Origin: Gamsiella multidivaricata
Taxonomy: Eukaryota > Mortierellomycota > Mortierellomycetes > Mortierellales > Mortierellaceae
Direction: 5' to 3'
Assembly: GCF_025024155.1 (NCBI RefSeq)
Contig: NW_026251719.1
Span: 310,001 to 374,000, forward strand
Length of the DNA stretch: 64,000 nucleotides
This document shows positions 1-11,200 of the stretch, in pieces. A program made the position numbers and the translations under genes. The notes under the pieces were generated by a model. The model was not told the origin of the DNA. It saw only the letters and a list, made by a program, of their open reading frames with translations, and made no database searches. Each line of letters opens with the position of its first letter. The first letter of the stretch is position 1.

Positions 1-2506
1 AAGACAATCTCCACAATCATCGCTGCAACACACAGCTCCACTATCCCATCCCCAACAACAGCGGCAGTGCTCTCCACCACAACAACTACCTTCAACCGCC
101 TTCCTCGCCCGCATACAAATGTCACGGCCGTTCTCAACACAGCAAAAACCATGCACCACACCATGGTTCATATTCTCCACCATCGAGCCATACTTCACAC
201 TCATCCTCGTTGCAGAAGGCATTTGGTCGACGGAGATCATCGAACCAGACGGTCGAATCACTACCCTCGAGTCTGGGCTCAAATGTTACTTCGTCGTATT
301 CTGGAGAGAGTAGCGCAGGAGGACCTTTCGAGGAGCGCGAATTCCGATGGCTGCATGGCCGGCGGTACCATAACACGGATAGCCTGTACATGTTGCCGAA
401 CGACACTGAGGAGATTGATAGGTAAGGCACTGAGCGTTTATTTGGCGTTTTGAATCGGGAAGAGGGAATCGGGTGCCGAGGGGGTGGATCGGCGACCTGT
501 GATTCGTCACTGTTCTCGGATAGATAGACAAGTGGGTACGTTTTGAAATTGGTGGAATCTTAGTCCTCTCCATCCACGACCGCACCATGAATCTCTCGAC
601 CGCCAGGCCGATTGCCCTGGTATCGCCACCACAACGAACCACACAAAGACCTCCTCCCCCTTCGATCGACATCTTGCTGCATTCGGACCCACTTTCGGGG
701 GGGGCGGAAGCGGACTCTGTTCCTAAAAACAAAATACAGTTTAATACAACTCCACCAAACCGGAACAGGGGCCAAAGCCAAAAAAAATACAAGTTGCTGT
801 TCATGTTTATGTCCAGCAATGGCACAGAGAGCATTAAGAGCCAATGTTGGGAAGAGGAGGGCTCAGGGGGCGACCTTGCATCGATCCACATTATCTCTTC
901 GGACAAATGTTCGAGATAATGGAAATATCTCTCATGGTTGGGATTAGCGTCAGCAAACAATACCAAATGTATCTGTGTTCTAATCTGCTCTCTCAACTCC
1001 TATTGGAACGATCTTTATTATCATTTCATCGTTAGATTGCATCTGCAGCACTACATCTTCAAGATGCTCATGGGCAACAAGAACATTCATGTGCCCTTTC
1101 CCAAGGAGAACGGCCGCATCATCGACCTCGGCTGTGGCCCTGCCACCTGGACCATGGTATGTTATTCTCTCACTCTATCTCTCCATCCTCCGACCTTTCC
1201 ACTTTTTTTTTTCCACCCCTTGGGCACGACATCATGATATCAACGTCGACTCATGCGAGCATTTGACCTTGTACAACACTCTCGGAAGCAAATCCGACCT
1301 ACCCTCGTTTTATTTTTTATTTTTTTATTGGCTCTACATGTGGATGGGTATGCATGCATTTATTGCTTGCACGTCCCCGGGAGCGTCCTTGGGAAACAAG
1401 AACGTGTCGTCCATCTGTTTGTTTGCGTGTTTGCATTTTTTCGAATCGACCACTGGTTTTGCCTATCTCTTTATCCTGGCGATCATGCTTTTCATGCATA
1501 CACATCATGACCCATTTGCGCTCGTACATGGTACCACTGCCAATGCACTTTTTCACGCAATAATACGTTATGACTCGCACACACGAGCAAAAATGGCGGG
1601 GTACATTCGTAAAAGGCATTTACTCCTTGAGGGGGTTTTTTGGAGGGGGCTCATGTCCTCCCCTCCCCTTTTCAACTCTTCTGGCCCATGCGTATGCAGG
1701 CAGTTCCTCCTTATTTTTTCTTTCTTTTAATGATCTCATGCCCATATGGGCGAGTGTTTGGAATGTTCTAAAACATTATTCGCCCTGTGAAAAAAAAAAA
1801 AAAAAAAAAAAACACTTGCCATCATGTGCTAACGCGCTTCGTTTTCTCTATGTTTCTATTCTTCCTCCTTTAGGACATGGCCACTGAGCTGACATCGGTT
1901 AACTTTATTGGGGTGGACATCTCACCGATCTTCCCTACGGCAATCCATCCTCGAAACTGCTCTTTTTACCGCGAGAACATCCTCCGCGGAATCTCCCAGC
2001 CCTCCAACACCTTCGATGTGGTCTACCAACGAAACGTCGCCCCCGGATTCACAGTCGAGAACTGGCAACAGGCCCTCGATGAGACCTACCGACTCCTCAA
2101 ACCTGGCGGATGGTTCGAGAGCGTCGAATCCGATGTGACCGTCCAGGATGGTGGACCGTACACAAAGATGTGCTTTGAGCTCATGCAGTTTTCGATGATC
2201 TCAAGGAACGTGGACACATCGGTGGTGAAGATATTGGATGGGATGATGGCCAAAGCCGGGTTCGTGGATATCCAGGTGAAGGAGTACTGTGTGCCGCTCG
2301 GAGAATGGGGCGGCAAGATGGGACAGTTGTGGAAACAGAACTTGGCGGCCATTCTGGAGACCGTGAAGCCAAATCTGGTGAAGACGGGGAAGGTTGAGGA
2401 GGCACAGGTGGCGGAGATGGTGCATACAGCCATGGAGAAGGAGATGAAGGAGTTCCGATCATATCAGACAATATATGTTACCTTTGGACGGAAACCAATT
2501 TCATGA
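1..2506 (+). CDS. Class I SAM-dependent methyltransferase, 5' end cut by window
   Basis: Exons <1..421, 1036..1156 and 1874..2506; the phases join cleanly (GAT AG|A TTG, then ATG|GAC). The first exon is open to the window edge, so the true start lies outside. The N-terminal part is His/Ser/Gln-rich low complexity, followed by a conserved lead-in (REFRWLHGRRYHN) and LHLQHYIFK. Motif I is IDLGCGPATWTMDMA, split across intron 2, followed by GVDISP. Further on come the acidic post-motif loop (YQRNVAPGFTVENWQQAL) and LKPGGWFE, as in small-molecule Rossmann methyltransferases related to fungal LaeA-type and UbiE-type enzymes. Substrate is unknown. Introns are 614 and 717 nt, unusually long for this window; the second carries a 23-nt A tract at 1790-1812. 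The gene is convergent with the kinase that ends at 2627. Confidence 0.88.
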
Positions 2507-2534
2507 CAACCCCCTATAACGAACAAATGATGAA

Positions 2535-2540
2535 AATAAA
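2535..2540 (+). terminator. Polyadenylation signal AATAAA
   Basis: A canonical AATAAA lies about 30 nt downstream of the methyltransferase stop codon, in the 120-bp gap before the convergent kinase gene. Function is inferred from position. Confidence 0.45.
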
Positions 2541-2626
2541 CAACCTGTACATACTTTATCTTTTCATTCTGTGTGGGATGGAATGAACTAGAGTCTAGGG
2601 ATTAGGGATGACGTTGGTCTATGGAG

Positions 2627-4808
2627 CTAGGGCTCTCCGATCTGGACGACGAGTCCGGTTGTGTCGACAGTCGCCTCCCAGGCCCACATCAGATCGTCCT
2701 TGACATTGATATCATCGGCGTGGTAACGGTGGTAGGTCTCGTTGGCCAGGGCGTTCTTGACGGTCGCAAGGACACTGTCACGATCGAGGTCTGGCTTCAG
2801 GAGTACGGCCAAGAACCCACCTCCGCCCGCGCCGGCCAAAGAGGCTCCTTCGATGTAGGGATCGAAATGTTTGAGAAGTAGCTTGACGACTGGAGGGTCT
2901 TCGAGCGAAGTGTTGGAGAGAAGACACTTGTGGGCGAAGTAGCGTTTCATCACTTCGCCTACATCTTGCATATTTCCTATTGAAAGATGTGAGGGAAGTG
3001 AGGAGAAAGCGCGTCTTGGACCGGTTGGCGAAGGGTTTGGGGCGAAGCAAAGTAAATGAACGTGGACAGAGTCGCGTTTGATTCAACTTGCCTTCGATGA
3101 GCGCACGCTCGCACTGAGACGCTTCCTGGACAAGCCGATGCATGGTCTCAACAACAACTGGCTCCTGGCCAGCCCAGTTCATGAGGACAGTTTGGAGCAA
3201 GTTCTTGGCGAGTCGGGTCTGGCCCGTGTAGATGAGCAGGAGTCTTGAGTCGAAGTTCTTGATGAACGAGTCTGACAGATCAATAACGTTCGTCTTGATC
3301 TGTCCTTGCACATATGCCCATTGTGTGGTTTCAGTAATCGTGTAATCGTGTATGTAAAATTTGACCGCTTTATGTGGGCAGAGATGATGAAGGGAGGCAA
3401 AGAGGTACCTGAATCGGGAGACCACGTTCGCAGGTCGATACCTTGAATCCTGGTAAAATGCCTCCGACCTGGTCCTGCCATCCTCCACCTATTTTTGGCA
3501 GGTAAAACCAACGAGTGATTTTTTAGTTGGCAATCCTTCATGCAGTGGGTCACCTATTCTTGCCTTGACCTGTTCGTCAGAAAGCTTCTTCCATTGTAAA
3601 TCCCGTACCAGTGTTCATCATCTGCTCGACATCCAGGGTCAGGTAAATCAGGTCATCCATGGTATACGCCTCACCCTTCAGGGTCTTCAGCACCGCCAAA
3701 ATCACCGCCGCTAAAATGCTGCTCGTGCCCATCCCTAGACGTGCGATAGTTTTCAAACGGCGTAAGTAAAATCCAATTCAGTTCACAATTACCACGCAGT
3801 CCCCCCCCCCTCTCCCCCCCGCATCGCATCGCACCTCATCGCTCTCACGCTCCCTTATTTTCGAATTGCAACCCACCAGAACCAAGGGGCAAGGTCGATC
3901 GGATGACGAGTTCGAGGCCGCCTCCGGAATGCTTCAAGGCCTCAGCGATGGTCTTGAAGGGCACATCGTCGTGTCGTTTGGGCGTGATGCCCAAGATCCC
4001 CGAGGCGACGATACAGGCCTTGAGGAGCGCGCCCGGGACGAGAGGGTCGGCGTGGTCCCGGATCTGGTCCAGGGAATGAAAATGCTCTGGAGGAATATCT
4101 GGGTCGTAAGAGAGAGAGAGGACAAGTCTATGTGTGTATGAGATCGAAAATGGGGGGTAATAGCTGTGAGATCAATTGGGCATCTTTGAAGTACTTTGGT
4201 TTGCATGAATAGAGAGCTGTTTTTTGGCGTTACGCTTCTGTACGCCGAGCCTTGACGGTGTACGGCGCCTAATTATGCACAAAGTACGGATTTTTAGTCC
4301 GAAGCAACTTGACAATTGGCCAACGTAAATGAATAGACAGAAGTGAAGGAACGTACGCGGTCGTTGATCTTCACAGCCACGTTGACGACCTTGCCACCGT
4401 GTTCGTGTCTAGGGTATTCAAAGGAGAACCGGACAGAAATAACATTCAAGGTCAGCACTGCCTTCTAAGAGCTAGGAACGCTACAGTGTCCTACTTAAAA
4501 TTTAACGCGCGTTTTTTTTTCCCTCTATTTATGCTTCTCCGAAAGAAAAACCGGGGTTACGCGTACGTGATAGGGGTGGTGTCTGTCCATCCTCCCGCGA
4601 GGTCGATCCTTGCGGGGGCCGAAGCAGAGACATATGTCCCCCGGGGCACCATAGGCGGTCCTTGAGTGGGCAATTGGTGTCTCAGTGGGTGTTTTGCAAG
4701 CGCTTCTGTGGTGCTGTCAAAATTCTTGAGATTGCTTCGGTCCTGTGGTAGGAGGTCTGCGGGTGGTATCATGGTGTGAGATCCCGGGGCACTAGCGGTA
4801 CTGAGCAT
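2627..4808 (-). CDS. L-fucokinase-like GHMP kinase, free-standing kinase domain
   Basis: Eight exons: 4567..4808, 4357..4408, 4244..4268, 3877..4098, 3609..3734, 3409..3488, 3092..3299, 2627..2976; all phases agree and give 434 aa. All three GHMP motifs are present: ARIDLAGGWTDTTP (about residues 66-79), PLGSGMGTSS (about 176-185, built across a splice junction) and SLAGAGGGGF (364-373). The stretches THEHGGKVVNVAVK, VPGALLKACIVASGI, GGWQDQVGGI and YTGQTRLAKNLLQ match the C-terminal kinase half of L-fucokinases (GHMP family; ATP plus L-fucose to fucose-1-phosphate), the salvage route to GDP-fucose. Animal and plant enzymes carry a large N-terminal pyrophosphorylase-like half. Here an in-frame TGA sits two codons before the ATG, so the half is absent. 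A heptose or other sugar-1-kinase role is possible. Intron 7 (2977-3091) is GC-AG. Confidence 0.86.
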
Positions 4809-6205
4809 GGGTCAAGCTGAAAATTTCAAGTGAGGTGAGGTTGCTGGGTGAGGGCGGTTTCTGAGTAATGGATGAAAGATGAATGAGAGAGAAAAGAGAG
4901 AAACGGGAAGAAAAGAGATGGCACACTGGTTAGGCTCGCTCTCATGAAGAGGCAGGACGAATGAAGAAAAGTACTGGTCTTATGCGATTCTGTAGGGCGA
5001 GGTCTCTCTTTCCAAGCAAGCTGAGTGGTCTGAGCTGTTAGCTGAGAGTTATTTTGACTACGACGACTACAAGAACAAGATCATACAGAAATACGCAATC
5101 GCTAGTGCTGCAGGGGCGGTACCACCAAGCTAGTGGCGAAATCCTGTTTGGCCAATGCGTATTTGTGAGCTGGACTTTCTATGCGGGTCGTTCAGTCTGT
5201 GACAGGGGCAATATCCAACTGCACACGCTGCTTGTTACTCCACTATGTGTTTACAGCTGGGCAGAAGGGCTTCTCCCTGGTCATGTACGTGTGTGGTTGC
5301 TGCCTCACTGCAGCAGTCCAGAACCTTTTTTGGGCTGCGAGACCTGGCTGGCCAATAGGGTGGCGATGACCCCCGATGGCGTTGTTTCCCACCGGTTCGA
5401 AAATGGAAATCGACCCTCGAATAAATACGAACAGGGCCCTTCTCCTGAACACCCTCCCTGTCTCTCTCGCTTCCATCATCCCCTCCCCCTCCTTCCGCCT
5501 CTGTCCATCAAAAGATCCTCCATTCTTTTGTTCGGCCCCACTCTCCTCTCGTAAACCCACCAGCCTTCATCCACGGGGGAGAAAGAGCATCAATCCTCCA
5601 GAGCACAACCAACACCTCCACTCGCTTTTTACCCGCCCTTTTTTATTCTTATCCCAACCCCATTTGCTCTCCCTCACTAGACCCTAACAGACAGGCACTC
5701 TAGTTGAACATTTCCTTGGCCGTCTCCAGCAGCTTTCTTTCTTTTCCATCTTTATTCGCCATGGCTTACTTCTACCTTACCTCCGGAGGCCACGTTGGCC
5801 GTGAAGTCGATTGATCAATCGCGGGAAAAGCACACACTCATCCTTGAACCAGTCCCTCTCCCGCGATAACCCCTCCCCCACCATCTCACACTATTCCACA
5901 CTCCATAACAAAACAAAAAAAAAACGAAAAACAACTATATCCCCAATCCTTCACAAACGACTTCCTAGCCTTCCGACATATCCTCGACAACCCTTTACTA
6001 CTATTCTTTTCTTTAACATCCCAGCGCCTTCAATTGCTTCCATTAGTCTTTGCCCTTCTTATCCCATTATTTTTCTATCTCTGGTTCGTTGCCATATCGG
6101 GTCTCCGGAACCTTCTTTCTTATTTCTCTTATCGAGTGAACCTTGCCTCTTGGTCACATTTTCATTTTGCACAAGTGCACACAAACCCCAAAAAAGAAAA
6201 AAAAA
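4809..6205. promoter_or_regulatory. Divergent promoter region, kinase and GATA factor
   Basis: About 1.4 kb between divergently transcribed genes. No convincing coding exon is seen. The right half (about 5430-6205) is strongly C/T-rich and ends in a purine-rich leader directly before the GATA factor ATG, consistent with a long 5' UTR. The pyrimidine strand is typical of promoters in filamentous fungi. Individual transcription-factor sites cannot be assigned with confidence. Confidence 0.4.
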
Positions 6206-8009
6206 ATGTTTGCCACCAACTCCCACGCGACAAACGCATCCAATGCGCCCTCGAATGCGCCAGGGCTCAACACCTGGCTTCAGGACGTCCTCGACTACTC
6301 CTCCTTCTCAGATGACGCTCACTCACCCGTCCTCCCCATCGAATCCTTCGACCCCTCTTCTGCCTTCTCCTTCCCCGACTTCTCGATGCCCCTGACTATC
6401 TCTCCGGCCCAACAAGAATTCCAGGACATGTCGTTGTCACCGACCTTCCAGCCCCTCCCGACAACCTCTCGCGCCGACATTGGTCTCTTCAATGGCGAAA
6501 CTGCGCGTCAAGCTGCTTTACTCCATGCTTACCTCGCTGCTCAGGGACAGAGCATCGGCATTCCTCAGCAGTGGATGGCCCCAGCAATGACACTCCCCAC
6601 CACTGAGCCCCAGCAGATGCAGGGAGAGGAGCAGCAGAAGCAGCAGGAACAGGAGGAGCAGAGACAGCACATGGCTAGGATTCAGCGCTCAGATGCCGAG
6701 AATCTGGCGCGGTACCTTGCTCAGACCCAACAGCAGATCAAACAGGAGAGCTCGTCTGAGACCGCGATGGAATACGATTCAGTGTCGGTGCCCCATTCGC
6801 CCTCTCCTTCGTCCTCCACCGCGTCTGAGGCCGGCGACAAGAGCCCCTCGACTTCTCCGACGCTTGCGGAGCGCTCGCTCAGCCCTGAGACTCCCTCTGG
6901 ATCGAATGCCGATATGGCTGGCAAGACGGGATCTTCCTCAGCCAAGTCATCCTCACGTCAGCTCGAGTGCTTTAATTGCAAGGTGACACAGACCCCGCTT
7001 TGGCGTCGAACCCCTGACCGCAAGCACTCGTTGTGTAATGCTTGTGGGCTGTACTTTAAGCAGTATGGAGCCCATCGACCATTGAACGCCCGACACAAGT
7101 TACCGACGGTGCTGGCGAGTTTGGGTACCTTGCCCTATGCGCGTCCTACATCTGGTCAGTCCAGTCGCGGTCCTTCTCCGGGACCCTCGAGTCCGACTAG
7201 CCCCTTGGTCGCTCAAGACTCATCTTCGTCTGCGTCTTCGTCTTCGGATAGCGACTCGGATTCGAGCCATGGCCATGATCTCACAAGTGTATTCCCTGAT
7301 CTGACAGCATTATATACCCAGGCGTTGCTTCCACCCTCACCCGTAAAAAAGGTCTCGCCACCGTTGATGACGGCAAAACAGGGTATCCAGTGCAAGAACT
7401 GCTTACAGACACAGACGCCGTTGTGGAGGAAGAACGATGCTGGGGAGCCGATCTGTAATGCGTGCGGACTTTATGCAAAGCTGCACCATCGGGATCGGCC
7501 GGTGACGATGCGGAAGGCAAAGATCTCGAGGAGGAGGAGAGATTGGGGAGGGAACCTTGCGCATAGAGCACAGGCCCAGGCCCAGGCTTTGGCGGCTGCA
7601 CATGTGCAGGCTTTGACGCAGGCACAGAAGAGTGTTGTTGAGGAGCAGGCGGATGCAGCGGCGACGATTGTGGAGGAGATGAGTGGAAAGGCGATGGGTC
7701 GATCGTCCATGGCGGTTGCTAGCGACAGCGAGGATGAGACACTTCAGCGGCAACAGCAGTCAGTCCAGAGCTTTGCTTCATCGGCTGCCGTTGCTGCGCC
7801 GGCTCCTGTGCCCGTTCCGTCGTCGTCGGTTGCACAGAGTTTGTCCAACAATTTGATCCTGGACGAGCACAAGTTTGCGGATGTGGTTGGGTTGATGAAC
7901 GCGCATCAGATGAATCGGTTCTTGTCGATCTTGGAGAGCCGATGTGGTGTGTTACGAGAGAGGTTGTTGGCGAGTACGGAGGCGTCGACTCAGCAGCATT
8001 ATCGTCATC

Positions 8010-8052
<43 letters not shown>

Positions 8053-8092
8053 GCAACAGCAACAGCAGGCGATTCAGGACCTGTTGTTTTAA
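6206..8092 (+). CDS. Two-finger GATA-type zinc finger transcription factor
   Basis: A single exon of 628 aa. The first true ATG follows a poly-A-like leader; the open frame extends a little further upstream but without an ATG. Two GATA fingers are visible. Finger 1 starts at Cys255, has an 18-residue loop (CFNC ... CNACGLYFKQYG) and carries the fungal TPLWRRTPDRKHSL core. Finger 2 starts at Cys396, has a 17-residue loop (CKNC ... CNACGLYAKLHH) and is followed by a basic tail with KISRRRR. The rest is Ser/Pro/Gln/Ala-rich with an uninterrupted Gln tract at about 600-622. A motif near 557-588 (ADVVGLMNAHQMNRFLSILE, then SRCGVLRERLL) recurs in the second GATA protein of this window. It presumably binds GATA sites in the nucleus; the regulon is unknown. 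It is tail-to-tail with the channel gene, 186 bp away. Confidence 0.93.
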
Positions 8093-8278
8093 GTGGCATT
8101 TATTTTCTTAATTTTTTTTTTGTGTACAGGTTGATGTATAATGTAGTAATATGAAATCGATAAAAGATATATTGAAAAAAGAAATGGTGAAGGCTGTGAA
8201 TCTAAGCGCGATATCACTTGGGCGCAGACGACCTGAACGGCCTTAAAAAAAAAAAAGGAAAAAGATACGGTCGTTGTT

Positions 8279-11200
8279 CTACGCGTTATCTTGGGACTTG
8301 GCTGTTAATAGGTTCACCAGGTTATCCTGCAACGATTCAAGCTGCGCTGCCATTTGCTCCTTTAATTGTGTCCCCAGTAATTCCTTCAGTTGTATTGCCA
8401 GCTGCTCCCTCAGCTGCAATGCCAATTGCTCCTTCAGTTGCAATGTTAATTGTTCCCTCAACTGCACTGTCAGTTCCTCTTTCAGTTGTACTGCCAAGTG
8501 CTCCTTCAGCTGTACCGTCAATAGTTCCTTCAACATGTCCTCCTGCCCTTCCCCCACTCTTTCCTTCACTCTTTCCTTCACCCTCCCCCTTAAAAACCTA
8601 CTCCTCTGAATTCTTGCGTCCAAGTCGTCTTCATCTGCTCCCCGTGGCATCTCTATATCCTCTTTGGATGATGTGTTGGCAGTCGCTGCGTCATCTGTTT
8701 TGGCTGGACTACTGTCACCCTGAGAATGAGGAGTTGTAATTGTTGCGTCAGCAGAGGCAGAGGCAGAGGCAGAGGCGGCATCAGAAGCAGCCGCAGCTGC
8801 AGCTGCGGTGGTGGAGGACGTCTGCCCAAACAGCTTTCGCAAAGAACCAGAGCTCTTGTTACTGTTCTCAAGATACTTCTCCTCGTAGGCCTTCACCTGC
8901 TGAGGCGTTGCTGAGTAGTATATCTCGTCCGGAAACCAGTCGTGGGCCTCTCTAAAGCCTTTGTTACAGAAATGGGAAAAGAAAAAAAAAAGGACAGGAA
9001 AGAAAGCCCCCTCCCCATTTTGAACTTGTGAGGACAAGCACATGTCTATATGTTTGTGTGCAAGAAAGTATTGTTTGAGAAATGTATGTACCTGGGATAT
9101 GAAAAGTCATATTCTCAGCACTCTCGATGTATCTTAGCTTGTTCTTGAGCCAAACCAGTTGCCATGATTCGTCACCGGTGGTGAACGCAACATTAATCAA
9201 CGCTACAAGTATCAAAGACAAGCATGTTTTCTTCTTTTGTTAGGAGAGTCATGGCATGGAGCGGAGAGCAAGCACTGTTCGGAACCAAAATGAGGCGCTT
9301 CTTCTTACCAATGAGGACATTCATCATGAGGATTCCGGTGAAGAAAAGGTTGACGACCATCAGTAAAAGGAACCCGTAATTATCAGAGACGAAAAGGCTG
9401 GAGACAGGATCATATCGGCCTCCCTTTATACAAATATATATATTAAAAAAATAAAAAAAACGCGTCAAGAAAGAGAATTAGAAAAGGAACAACTATCGCA
9501 TGAGCGCCTAAGCATGTCCCGCATCAAAAACATATTACAGCGAAACAAATTGTTTCGGACCAAAAAAAATATAGGCTTACCATGAAATAGAAGGTTGCCA
9601 CCATGGCTTTGAAGAATTGCTGCGGAAATTCGGGCTCCAGGTCAGTACAGACATTGATGGGACATGCCCAGAGGAGGTGAAGGATCGCGGTCGTGAACAT
9701 GATGATTCCTGCGGCAAAAATAAGGAAGAAGACACGGATCTGAATGATGGTCTGTATGATAATGGTCACGAAGTGGCAGACCATCTTGCTGACCCGGAGC
9801 TCGAAGAGCTGATATCGCAGTAGTATTTAAGAGAAAAGAGAGAGGGGAAGACATGTCAGCCGTCAATACCATCCGTCAGTACTGTGGAAAAAATCCGACT
9901 GACAATGTGTACATCCTGCACTGGAGAATGAACGTCGAACGACTTACACAATGAAGAAAAATGAAAACCACCGAGAAGCTGAGGAGCGCCACGTTACTAC
10001 GGTCAGAAGTAAGAACATCTTCCTCCGCAGGGTCCGTAGGTTGTGTATTCCTGTGCCGAATGGTCAATAGCTGAGTGATGCTCCCAGCCAAGGGAAGTCC
10101 ATAGGTCACAAGGTCGACATAGTTGTATATCGATCTACAATGAACTCAGGCGCTCGTCAGCAAGGACCTAGGGCCGAAGTACAATGTTTCCGCGCATAGA
10201 TAGACTTCCCACGGCTATTTAAATGTACCCTACGGCCTACCTGAAATAGCGTTTCCAGTTCTGAAAGCATTGTATCAATTCGAGCCATAGAAATAAACAA
10301 GAAAAGACGACGATGGCCCAAAAGACGCCCACGAGTGACTGATTGTGGTCCCTGTAAACCTGAGCGAACACGACGGCGAGTACCAACAAGTAGAAACAGC
10401 ACTGGAGAGCAAATCGTCCCAGCCAGTACTTGAAGCCGATAGTGTTCCTACGCGGTTGGACGATCGATTGTTAATTAAGATAGCCGAATATGCAAGATAA
10501 CACGAAGAAGAGGAGTCGTACAAACGCATCGATCCCTACCACTTGTACTCGATCAGGGCTGCGATGGCAGGGTTATCGAATGCCACCAGTGGGAAGTTAT
10601 GGCACACAATAATAACCCCGCTTTTCGGCTTACACTTGTGCCATACCATGTAGGCAAGAGCATGAATCCATGATTGCGAAACCTGAATGTTTGCGGCTTC
10701 CGGTCGGATAGGATTCAGACTCAAGTTGAGATTGCGGCTATTGATCCATAGCAGATCGAATGGTGCTACAAACAGCTCCTGTGTGAAGCTATCATTAATT
10801 GGATTGTGGTTCAGTTGGGCCGTCAACTGAAGTACCGGGTTCTTGCATTGGTGCAGAGGTGTCGCGTTGGGTCTCCAGAAGCGCAGTCGAAAGTTCGGAG
10901 CATGAACGACTTTGTGGTGGTCGAGGATGAAAGATCGGCTCTTAACTGGAAGGTAGGCAAGTTTCCGGAGGATTTGCAGACCTATTTCAGTATGGCTTCC
11001 GGTCCTGTCAATCCGTCTGTGAAGACTGTGTCTAAGCGGCAAAAGGAAATGAAGGACCCTCTCATCTCTGACCTGGCGGATGCAGTAATCGGTGATGATA
11101 TCGGCAAAGGCCATCGCCTTTGGCTCCTTGTCAGCGGTGCCGTCAATCATCAACAGTGGCCCGCATGCTTGAAAAAGACCTTCTCCAGGGACCCATCGTC

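Noticed and set aside
8005..8154. Open frames opposite and beside the CAA/CAG tract of the first GATA gene (poly-Val or poly-Thr proteins)
   Set aside because: They are frame shadows of a trinucleotide repeat; the GATA frame explains the sequence.
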